Positions 15,877-22,539 of a stretch of DNA of 30,332 nt are shown here, in pieces (position 1 is the first letter of the stretch; every line of letters begins with the position of its first letter). Both the position numbers and the translations under genes were made by a program. The DNA is from JBKEAJ01 sp047972135 (GTDB lineage: Bacteria; Bacteroidota; Bacteroidia; Bacteroidales; Prolixibacteraceae), in contig JBKEAJ010000128.1 in NCBI GenBank assembly GCA_047972135.1, positions 1-30,332 of the forward strand, written 5' to 3'. Below the pieces are notes generated by a model that saw only the letters and a program-made list of their open reading frames with translations, did no database searches and was not told the origin of the DNA.

Positions 15877-15965
15877 AGTTTATCTTCCGAACATGACTAG
15901 GGTGAAACCCTATGTACAATGAACAGTAACCTCCCCATACAAAATATCATAGAATCTAAATAAGA

Positions 15966-16007
15966 GTGTTATAAGATAGATAATCTATAAATTGAAGTGA
16001 GCTAAAA
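15966..16007 (+). repeat. 42-nt direct repeat, left copy, flanking the Abi gene
   Basis: Starts GTGTTATAAGATAGATAATC and ends GAGCTAAAA. It matches 16760-16801 at 40 of 42 bases. The copies are 794 bases apart. Inside, ATAGAT-A-ATCTAT is a perfect small inverted repeat that is broken by one base in the right copy. Confidence 0.88.
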
Positions 16008-16015
16008 AAACGAAA

Positions 16016-16047
16016 CCCGACAGTTTGATGAATCAGGGACTATCGGG
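16016..16047 (+). repeat. Imperfect inverted repeat upstream of the Abi gene
   Basis: CCCGACAGT and ACTATCGGG form 9-bp arms with one mismatch around a 14-base loop. The loop itself contains TGAT-GA-ATCA. No T-run follows, so it is not a standard terminator. It lies between the left direct repeat and the 21-bp palindrome. Confidence 0.55.
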
Positions 16048-16059
16048 AATAAGATTGTA

Positions 16060-16080
16060 CAAATATAATCATTATATTTG
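16060..16080. promoter_or_regulatory. Perfect 21-bp palindrome over the Abi promoter (candidate operator)
   Basis: The arms CAAATATAAT and ATTATATTTG are exact reverse complements around a central C. The right arm contains TATATTTG, a TAnnTTTG -7 element, and by symmetry the left arm holds the same element on the minus strand. The ATG at 16101 follows 20 bases later. The layout suits an operator overlapping a promoter, or a symmetric bidirectional promoter. Confidence 0.6.
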
Positions 16081-16100
16081 TGATAAGCAGATGTGAACAA

Positions 16101-16784
16101 ATGAAATATTCTGAATTTGAGAAAATATTGTCTCCTGCAAGAATGGAACGATACCTAATTGCATCAGAGAATAATACTCGCCGAGCGATGACTTTGTATA
16201 GGTTAAATCTCAGTTTGTCTCAAGAGTTCTTTACTGTAATTAGTTGTTTTGAAATTACATTGAGAAATAAAATTGATGCAGTTTGTATAAGTAGTCTAGG
16301 AGATAACTGCTTGAGAGATAGCGTACGAAGTGGGGGAATCTTTGATAACGAGTTTTGTTTTAAAATGCAGAAAGGAATTAGAGATGCTATAAATAAGTTA
16401 AATGAAAGATGTACTCACAACAAACTAGTTGCTGAATTTGGGTTTGGGTTTTGGAGATATTTATTTGCTCAATATCAGTTTAATGCCACAGGTAAGATTT
16501 TATTGAAAGTCTTTCCTGAAAAGCCGAAAAGTTCTGAAATGAAGCAATATAACCAAAGATATATATTTAATAAGCTGATGAAAATCAATAATTTTAGAAA
16601 TAGAATTGCTCATCATGAGCCGATCTGTTTTGTTGAAAATGAGGCAATTAAGAACTCTGAATATGCAATGCAACATTATGGCATTATACTACAGCTGTTT
16701 AAATGGATGAATGTAAATGAGCAAGCATTACTTTGTGGCATCGATCATATATCAAAAGTGTGTTATAAGATAGACAATCTATAA
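16101..16784 (+). CDS. Abi-like HEPN-domain protein (Abi_2 family)
   Basis: 227 residues from ATG 16101. A longer frame from GTG 16080 would start within the -7 element and is rejected. Landmarks of the Abi_2/AbiD/F-like family are SPARMERYLIA near the N-terminus, VISCFEITLRNKID (47-59), FGFGFWRYLF (113-122) and NFRNRIAHHEPI (164-175). The last contains the HEPN RNase signature R-x4-H (R166, H171) followed by E173. Relatives give abortive infection against phage, probably by RNA cleavage. No antitoxin gene is adjacent. It ends 20 bases before nnr on the same strand, and its last seven codons lie in the right 42-nt direct repeat. Activity is inferred from motif presence only. Confidence 0.8.
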   Translation: MKYSEFEKILSPARMERYLIASENNTRRAMTLYRLNLSLSQEFFTVISCFEITLRNKIDAVCISSLGDNCLRDSVRSGGIFDNEFCFKMQKGIRDAINKLNERCTHNKLVAEFGFGFWRYLFAQYQFNATGKILLKVFPEKPKSSEMKQYNQRYIFNKLMKINNFRNRIAHHEPICFVENEAIKNSEYAMQHYGIILQLFKWMNVNEQALLCGIDHISKVCYKIDNL

Positions 16785-16801
16785 ATTGAAGAGAGCTAAA
16801 A
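16760..16801 (+). repeat. 42-nt direct repeat, right copy
   Basis: It contains the last codons and stop of the Abi gene (CYKIDNL) and runs to 3 bases before the ATG of nnr, so it also contains the nnr leader. 40 of 42 bases match the left copy. Confidence 0.88.
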
Positions 16802-16804
16802 GAA

Positions 16805-18310
16805 ATGATAAAAATTTACAATACCTCTCAGACGAAAGAGCTTGACAATCAGTTGTGTAGTCTGCTGAGTATGTCGGAGCTTGAGCTGATGGAATACGCT
16901 TCCGAAAGGCTGTTTCGGGAGCTTGTGAGCCATGTTGATAAGACTAAGCGTGTGATAATTGTCTCCGGCACTGGGAACAATGGTGGAGACGGATTGGTGC
17001 TGGCGAGGCTACTGAATAATGTGGCTTACGATGTTGAGATTTTTCTTCTGAAATCTGATTCATATTCAGACTCAAACAAGATTAATCAAAAAAGACTGAT
17101 AGACAAGGAGCTAAGGATAAATTATATTTTAGATAAAAACGATTTCCCTGCAATTTCGAGAAATGATATTGTCGTAGATGCCATGTTTGGAGCCGGATTA
17201 AATAGACCTGCTGAGGGTGTGGCTGCCGACTTAATCAGGCATATTAACGACAAAAGTAGTTTTACAATTTCAGTTGATATTCCTTCGGGGATGCACGGCG
17301 AGAAAGAGTGGACTAAGGGCTCAGCAATAATAAAATCATCACTTGCTCTTACATTAGAATTTCCGAAGATGTCTTTTTTTCATGCTGAGCATGAGGAATA
17401 TCTGAAAGATTGGAAGTGTGTCAGACTGTCGGATGCTGATAATGAGCTAAATATGCCGTGCGGTGCGTATTTGTATGATGGAGTGCAGGCAGAGAAGGAC
17501 AAGCAGATTAGAAGTCGCTTTGCTTATAAAAATACGTTCGGGCATTTACTGTTTGTGGGTGGTTCTTATGGTATGATGGGAGCAGCCGTGCTTGCCACAA
17601 AAGCAGCCCTGCGTAGTGGTGTCGGTCTCGTGAGTGCGCATATCCCGATATGCGGTGTTGATATAATGCAAATATCCGTTCCGGAGGCTATTGTAAGGGC
17701 TGACGAGAATGATGTGTGTTGTACAAGTTTGGAATTTTCCGAGAAATATTCGGCTATTGCAGTCGGTTGTGGTATTGGAAGTAATGAGAGGACTGATGGA
17801 TTGATAGCGCAAATCTTAAATGATTGTAATGCCCCATTGCTTATAGACGCTGATGCTCTGAATATTATAGCAAGAAATAAATGGCTTAATAAGATACCGA
17901 AAGACTCGGTCATAACTCCGCATTTGGGTGAATTTCAGAGGCTTTTCGGGGAAATTGAAAATTCTTACGAAGCTCTTTGTCTGGCAAAAGAACAAGTTGA
18001 GAAATTAGGTATTACTATTGTGATGAAGGGAGCTTACACAAAAGTGGTGTCGCCCGACGGACTGATAAGTGTAAACACCACAGGGAATTGTGGCATGGCA
18101 ACGGCAGGAAGTGGCGATGTGCTGAGTGGAATAATAGGCTCTTTGTTGGCTCAGGGATACGAAGCTCCGACAGCAGCACGCTTGGGAGTGTGGCTACACG
18201 GCAGAGCAGGCGGCCTAGCAGCCAAAACACACGGCATGGCAGCCATGATAGCTTCGGATATTGTGGAAAGTGTCGGGAAGGCTTATAAAGTGTTGGAGAT
18301 GAGGAGATAA
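16805..18310 (+). CDS. nnr: Bifunctional NAD(P)H-hydrate epimerase / ADP-dependent NAD(P)H-hydrate dehydratase
   Basis: 501 residues. It repairs hydrated NADH and NADPH. The N-terminal epimerase domain (YjeF_N, about 1-210) shows VSGTGNNGGDGLVLARLL and VDAMFGAGLNRP with VDIPSGMHGE. The C-terminal dehydratase (ribokinase-like, about 230-500) shows LFVGGSYGMMGAAVLATKAA, VGCGIG, LLIDADALNI, TPHLGEF and NTTGNCGMATAGSGDVLSG, the last holding the catalytic GSGD. Both halves look intact. Its leader coincides with the right 42-nt repeat. The Abi gene immediately upstream probably shares its transcript, though a functional link is unlikely. A bidirectional terminator follows. Confidence 0.95.
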   Translation: MIKIYNTSQTKELDNQLCSLLSMSELELMEYASERLFRELVSHVDKTKRVIIVSGTGNNGGDGLVLARLLNNVAYDVEIFLLKSDSYSDSNKINQKRLIDKELRINYILDKNDFPAISRNDIVVDAMFGAGLNRPAEGVAADLIRHINDKSSFTISVDIPSGMHGEKEWTKGSAIIKSSLALTLEFPKMSFFHAEHEEYLKDWKCVRLSDADNELNMPCGAYLYDGVQAEKDKQIRSRFAYKNTFGHLLFVGGSYGMMGAAVLATKAALRSGVGLVSAHIPICGVDIMQISVPEAIVRADENDVCCTSLEFSEKYSAIAVGCGIGSNERTDGLIAQILNDCNAPLLIDADALNIIARNKWLNKIPKDSVITPHLGEFQRLFGEIENSYEALCLAKEQVEKLGITIVMKGAYTKVVSPDGLISVNTTGNCGMATAGSGDVLSGIIGSLLAQGYEAPTAARLGVWLHGRAGGLAAKTHGMAAMIASDIVESVGKAYKVLEMRR

Positions 18311-18313
18311 AAA

Positions 18314-18346
18314 TAAAGCTGAAAATCATTGTGATTTTCAGCTTTA
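18314..18346. terminator. Bidirectional terminator between nnr and the facing lipoprotein gene
   Basis: A perfect 15-bp stem (TAAAGCTGAAAATCA and its complement) around a 3-base loop TTG. It lies 4 bases after the nnr stop and 23 bases from the end of the convergent lipoprotein gene. T-rich ends exist on both strands, though short. Confidence 0.85.
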
Positions 18347-18368
18347 AGTATATATTAACAAGAACAGT

Positions 18369-18959
18369 TTAGTCCTCTTCTTCCATTATTAGGTTGCCAT
18401 CTGCGTCAGAAATGAAGCCAAGCTCGTAATAGTTTGTTACTATTGAGCCCCCTTTCACTTCTGTAGAACCACTCTTCTCAGTGATTTGAAGTGTAAACTG
18501 ATGCTCTACATAGCTGTCTTTCGCAATCATTTTATAGTCTCCAATGCCTTTGTAATTATACTCCTCTGGAATCATGCTAATAGCAGTAGATATGTGCGAG
18601 CTGATTTTGTTAAAGTCGAATTGCTTGTAAGATATTGAACCATTTGCGAATCTTGATGTTTTTTCATCCGCTTTTCCCGAAGCTAAATCAATTTGTATTT
18701 GCTTTGATTCGTTATTACCTTCGGATTTTGCGAAGATTACATTCATGACGAAAGCTTTGGATGTAAAGGATTCGCTGTTGTTGAATATGAAGCTGATGCC
18801 TGATAACAAATCATCTGCGGCTACCTTGTCGCCAATAACTTTCTTTATACTTTCGGCACTTTCTGCTTTGGTCAAATCATACTTGCCAAGCGGGTCTACA
18901 ACATCACAACTGTACAGTACAAATACTGAAATAATGAAAATGGTAATGATTTTTTTCAT
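18369..18959 (-). CDS. Predicted lipoprotein of unknown function
   Basis: 196 residues from ATG at 18959. MKKIITIFIISVFVLYSCD is a lipoprotein signal with Cys18 as the lipid-bearing residue. The mature part begins VVDPLGKYDLTKAES and carries a short acidic tail MEEED. I do not recognise a domain; the regular polar/apolar alternation in YKMIAKDSYVEHQFTLQI and TEVKGGSIVTNYYELGF suggests a small beta-sheet protein. A frame running back to 19160 would add 67 residues lacking any signal and crossing a promoter and part of a repeat, so it is rejected. A TATCTTTG element lies 65 bases upstream. Confidence 0.75.
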   Translation of the reverse strand: MKKIITIFIISVFVLYSCDVVDPLGKYDLTKAESAESIKKVIGDKVAADDLLSGISFIFNNSESFTSKAFVMNVIFAKSEGNNESKQIQIDLASGKADEKTSRFANGSISYKQFDFNKISSHISTAISMIPEEYNYKGIGDYKMIAKDSYVEHQFTLQITEKSGSTEVKGGSIVTNYYELGFISDADGNLIMEEED

Positions 18960-19023
18960 GTTTGTAAATTTATAATTAAAATTAATTTTCGCGTTATATA
19001 ATAAGTCTCTAAAATTCAAAGCA

Positions 19024-19031
19024 CAAAGATA
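19024..19031 (-). promoter_or_regulatory. -7 element (TATCTTTG) for the lipoprotein gene at 18369-18959
   Basis: Perfect TAnnTTTG on the minus strand, 65 bases before the start codon. No clear -33 TTG at standard spacing. Confidence 0.45.
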
Positions 19032-19130
19032 ATATATTGTTTTGTAATTATATGTTAGTTTATTGTTTTTTTTTGCTCCGTAGGACTCAGAGCTTAATAT
19101 AAGAAGGGTAACAAAATACAAATACACGAA

Positions 19131-19206
19131 GGTCATTGCGAGAAGCTTGCGATGAAGCAATCTCTTCCGACAACGAACAGATTGCCACGCTACGCTCGCA
19201 ATGACC
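19131..19206 (+). repeat. Dispersed palindromic repeat, copy 3
   Basis: 76 bp, ends GGTCATTGCGAG and CTCGCAATGACC: the first base of the inverted repeat differs from copies 1 and 2, but its partner at the other end has changed to match. The middle (GAAGCTTGCGATGAAGCAAT, then CAGATTGCCACGC) matches copy 1. It lies between the two small exported-protein genes. Confidence 0.87.
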
Positions 19207-19226
19207 TTAATGTTGCGGCTGTACTG

Positions 19227-19610
19227 TTACAGCAGAAATTTTACTAAGGCGACTTTGCGTTTGAATGGTCTGAGCTTCTTTTTCATTGACTTTTTGTATT
19301 TCTTGAAAGTGTTGTCGCCTAATATTTTTTCAAACTTCTTGTTGGAGTCCTTGCGTAGTTGCTTTAATTCCAATATCTTTTTGTCCTTCGACTCCTTGCC
19401 ACTTACAATATTGCTAGCTTTGTTGATAATATCTGAATTTAAATACTTTAGTTCCTTAGATTGTTCATCGTCGACTCCTAATTCCTTGTTGTTGAAGCCG
19501 TTTAAAGTGTTTAGTAAGTTTTTGGTAGGAAACTTGTCGTCTTGTGCCTGTACGGTCTGAATTCCTACGAAGCATAGTAGTAGTGCTACATTGAATGCTA
19601 GTCGTTTCAT
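19227..19610 (-). CDS. Small exported helical protein, unknown function
   Basis: 127 residues. A Sec signal peptide is clear: MKRLAFNVALLLCFVGIQTVQA, likely cut before QDD. The mature 105 residues are Lys-rich and helical (LGVDDEQSKELKYLN, LKQLRKDSNKKFEKILGDNTFKKYKKSMKKK). The pattern of a DEQ motif followed by a K-rich helix and FKKYKK is reminiscent of Spy/CpxP-like periplasmic proteins of Bacteroidota, but that is a weak resemblance. The basic C-terminus (RPFKRKVALVKFLL) is unusual for a secreted protein. No partner gene is adjacent. Confidence 0.68.
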   Translation of the reverse strand: MKRLAFNVALLLCFVGIQTVQAQDDKFPTKNLLNTLNGFNNKELGVDDEQSKELKYLNSDIINKASNIVSGKESKDKKILELKQLRKDSNKKFEKILGDNTFKKYKKSMKKKLRPFKRKVALVKFLL

Positions 19611-19734
19611 TATTATTGAGTTTTAAATTAATTCTTTATGGCTTTAAACATCTATCGACGGCAAATTGTTTGTACTATTCGGCTGATGTCTGAAAATCTG
19701 ATGTCTGAAAATCTGAAAATCCGTTTGTTAATCG

Positions 19735-19742
19735 TATCTTTG
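19735..19742 (+). promoter_or_regulatory. -7 element (TATCTTTG) for the ABC-F gene; implies a nearly leaderless mRNA
   Basis: Perfect TAnnTTTG five bases before ATG 19748. At the -33 position there is CTG instead of TTG with a 19-base spacer. Transcription should start at or beside the start codon. Confidence 0.55.
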
Positions 19743-19747
19743 CACGC

Positions 19748-21700
19748 ATGATTTCTATTGATAATATTACTCTTTCGTTTGGAGGCTTTGAGTTGTTTAA
19801 AGGTTTTTCTTTTCAGATTAATCTGGGCGACAGAATTGGGCTTGTCGGCAAGAATGGTGCAGGTAAATCTACTCTGATGAAAATGATTGGGGGAGAGCAG
19901 TCGCCATCGTCGGGACGAATAACATTGGCTAAAGACTTGAAACTAGGTTACTTGCCACAGCATCTATACATAAATGATACTCAAACTGTCATGGAGGAGG
20001 TGGCGACTTCGCTGGTCGAGATGCGAGAAATGGAACAAGAACTGGATTATGTGAACCAACAGCTGACAGAGCGAACAGATTATGAGAGTAATGAATATGC
20101 TGACCTTATTGAACGTAGCTCGATGCTGACGGAACGAGTACATATGTCGCAGGATGGAAATCAGGATGCCGAAATTGAGCAGACACTTATAGGACTAGGC
20201 TTTGAACGTGGGGATTTTACACGCCACACTTCGGAGTTTAGCGGTGGCTGGAGGATGCGTGTGGAACTGGCAAAAATCATTTTACAGAAGCCCGATGTCT
20301 TTCTACTCGATGAGCCTACAAACCACCTTGATATTGAGTCGATACAGTGGTTGGAGGACTTCCTTAAAAAATATAAAGGTGCTATTGTGCTTGTATCGCA
20401 CGATAGAGCTTTCCTTGATAATATCACAAATCGAACAGTCGAAATATCGCTGGGTAGAATCTATGATTATAAAGCGAATTATACCAACTATCTCGAGCAG
20501 CGGCAGGAACGTCGTGCTACACAGTTGGCAGCATATCAAAATCAGCAAAAACTTATAAAAGAGACGGAAGACTTTATAGAGCGTTTCAGATACAAGGCAT
20601 CGAAAGCCGTACAAGTACAGTCGCGGGTTAAGATGTTAGAGAAAATCGAACGTCTCGAAGTAGACGAAGAGGACAATTCCCGATTGAACCTGAAATTCCC
20701 TCCTGCTCAGCGTTCGGGGGATATTAATGTAGAAACCAAAGATTTGAATAAGAGCTACGGTAGCTTGCACGTGCTTCATAATGTGAATGTTACAGTGATG
20801 CGTGGTGAGAAGATAGCTTTTGTGGGAAAGAATGGTGCCGGGAAGACCACTTTGGCAAGAATTATTTTGGGGCAACTGGAATATGAAAGTGGTTCGTGCA
20901 GAATTGGACATAATGTAGAAATAGGATATTTTGCTCAGAATCAGGCTGATTTGCTAGATGAGAGCCTTTCAGTTTTGGAAACGGTAGACCATATTGCCGT
21001 TGGAGACATACGTACAAAACTACGAGATATACTCGGAGCGTTCATGTTTTCGGGCGAAGATGTAGACAAAAAGGTAAGAGTGCTGTCGGGAGGGGAGAAG
21101 ACTAGGCTAGCATTGGCATGTATGCTCCTTGAACCCTTTAATCTTTTGGTACTCGATGAGCCCACGAACCATTTGGATATGCGTACGAAGGATATTCTGA
21201 AACAGGCATTGAGGGAATATAATGGTACGGTTATACTTGTGTCGCACGATAGGGAGTTTCTGGACGGACTGGTAGACTGTGTCTATGAGTTTGACCACAT
21301 GAGGGTGCGACAGCATATCGGGACTATATACGAGTTTCTTGAAAAGAAAAAGTTGGAGTCTTTTAAAGAATTGGAGAAAAAAGCACCGCAAATAAAAGAT
21401 GTAAAGCCTGTCAGCAAGGGAAAGAAGCCTGTAAAGGAGGTGTCCTACAACGACAAGAAGCAGATAATGAAAGAAATATCTCGCTTAGAAAAGAGCGTTC
21501 AACAGAGTGAGATAGATATTGAGAAATTGGAGGCAGAGCTTATGCTCATGGAAAAAGACATTGCGGACTCCAACAGTTCCTATGATGCAGACATGGTGAA
21601 CAAGTACGAGAAAACAAAAAATAAACTTGAAAATAGAATAGAAGAATGGGAGACTTTAAGCGAAAGCCTTTCGGAGGCGGCTTCCAAAAAAACATGGTGA
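19748..21700 (+). CDS. ABC-F family ATPase (ribosome-associated, Uup/EttA-like)
   Basis: 650 residues with two ABC domains and no membrane segment. Domain 1: GLVGKNGAGKST, FSGGWRMRVELAK and FLLDEPTNHLD. The inter-domain linker (about 240-320) is a charged helical hairpin typical of ABC-F factors. Domain 2: FVGKNGAGKTT, LSGGEKTRLALA and LVLDEPTNHLD. The C-terminus (about 535-650) is a long Lys/Glu-rich coiled coil as in Uup and YdiF. ABC-F proteins bind the ribosomal E site and relieve stalling; some give antibiotic protection, but nothing here points to resistance. The downstream rRNA methyltransferase overlaps its last 7 bases. Confidence 0.93.
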   Translation: MISIDNITLSFGGFELFKGFSFQINLGDRIGLVGKNGAGKSTLMKMIGGEQSPSSGRITLAKDLKLGYLPQHLYINDTQTVMEEVATSLVEMREMEQELDYVNQQLTERTDYESNEYADLIERSSMLTERVHMSQDGNQDAEIEQTLIGLGFERGDFTRHTSEFSGGWRMRVELAKIILQKPDVFLLDEPTNHLDIESIQWLEDFLKKYKGAIVLVSHDRAFLDNITNRTVEISLGRIYDYKANYTNYLEQRQERRATQLAAYQNQQKLIKETEDFIERFRYKASKAVQVQSRVKMLEKIERLEVDEEDNSRLNLKFPPAQRSGDINVETKDLNKSYGSLHVLHNVNVTVMRGEKIAFVGKNGAGKTTLARIILGQLEYESGSCRIGHNVEIGYFAQNQADLLDESLSVLETVDHIAVGDIRTKLRDILGAFMFSGEDVDKKVRVLSGGEKTRLALACMLLEPFNLLVLDEPTNHLDMRTKDILKQALREYNGTVILVSHDREFLDGLVDCVYEFDHMRVRQHIGTIYEFLEKKKLESFKELEKKAPQIKDVKPVSKGKKPVKEVSYNDKKQIMKEISRLEKSVQQSEIDIEKLEAELMLMEKDIADSNSSYDADMVNKYEKTKNKLENRIEEWETLSESLSEAASKKTW

Positions 21701-22434
21701 ACAAAGAAACTGATTTTATCTTTGGCGTTCACCCTATTATTGAAGCAATAAAAGCAGGCGAGAATGTTGATAAGGTGCTTATAAAGAAGGAATTGAAGGG
21801 TGAAGGCTCAAAGGAGTTGATGAGCCTGCTGCATAGCAATAGGATTACTTCGCAGTATGTGCCGGAACAAAAACTCAATCAGATAACACGCAAAAATCAT
21901 CAAGGAGTGATTGCTCTTACTTCGCCGATACCATTTCATAATCTTGGCGACGTAATAACACAAAGCTACGAGGACGGCAAAACACCCTTGCTCATAGTGC
22001 TTGATGGTGTTACTGATGTTCGTAATTTCGGGGCAATAGTGCGTACTGCCGAATGTGCAGGTGCTACGGCAGTAGTTATTCCCTCAAGGGGGGCGGCACG
22101 TATAAGCTCGGATGCCGTGAAAACCTCTGCCGGAGCAATATATCACTTGCCGATTTGTAAAGAAAATTCATTGATTAATGCACTGGATTATCTGAAAAAA
22201 TCGGGCATACAAGTTTTGGCAGCTACCGAAAAAACCGAAAATGATTATTCCAACAGCGACCTTAGCATCCCTACCGCCTTTGTAATGGGGGCTGAGGGGG
22301 ATGGCATTTCTCGTGATTTGCTTCGTGAGGCTGACGGGGAGATAAGTCTTCCTACGGTGGGAGAAGTAACTTCGCTCAATGTGTCGGTAGCAGCAGGAGT
22401 GTTGATATACGAAGCATTGCGGCAACGACGATGA
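21694..22434 (+). CDS. rlmB: 23S rRNA (guanosine-2'-O-)-methyltransferase, RlmB type (SpoU/TrmH family)
   Basis: 246 residues from ATG 21694, which overlaps the ABC-F stop as ATGGTGA. A frame from 21646 would add 16 Gly/Lys-rich residues, but homologues start close to DFIFGVHPIIEAI. Residues 6-80 are the N-terminal substrate-binding domain. The SPOUT knot shows all three motifs: LDGVTDVRNFGAIVRTAECAG, AFVMGAEGDGISRDLL and LPTVGEVTSLNVSVAAGVLIYE. RlmB methylates G2251 (E. coli numbering) in the peptidyl-transferase P loop. The site here is inferred from family; other SpoU members methylate tRNA. The 7-base overlap predicts translational coupling with the ABC-F gene. Confidence 0.9.
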   Translation: MVNKETDFIFGVHPIIEAIKAGENVDKVLIKKELKGEGSKELMSLLHSNRITSQYVPEQKLNQITRKNHQGVIALTSPIPFHNLGDVITQSYEDGKTPLLIVLDGVTDVRNFGAIVRTAECAGATAVVIPSRGAARISSDAVKTSAGAIYHLPICKENSLINALDYLKKSGIQVLAATEKTENDYSNSDLSIPTAFVMGAEGDGISRDLLREADGEISLPTVGEVTSLNVSVAAGVLIYEALRQRR

Positions 22435-22539
22435 GCGTATTTTGAGAGTAGATGTCAAGAAAAATCAGTACTTTCGTAGATTAATAGTAGATAAAACAAG
22501 TAGACACTTGAAGCGTCTCGCTTAAAAAAAACAATATAA

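Noticed and set aside
15898..15912. TAGGGT-GAA-ACCCTA hairpin after the DKNYY gene as a terminator
   Set aside because: The stem is only 6 bp and no T-run follows; the surrounding sequence looks decayed.
18960..19160. N-terminal extension of the lipoprotein gene to 19160
   Set aside because: It would hide the lipoprotein signal inside the protein and cross a perfect -7 element and part of a palindromic repeat.
19748..21700. ABC-F gene as an antibiotic-resistance factor
   Set aside because: Its linker and C-terminal coiled coil resemble the housekeeping Uup/YdiF type, and nothing in the context suggests resistance.
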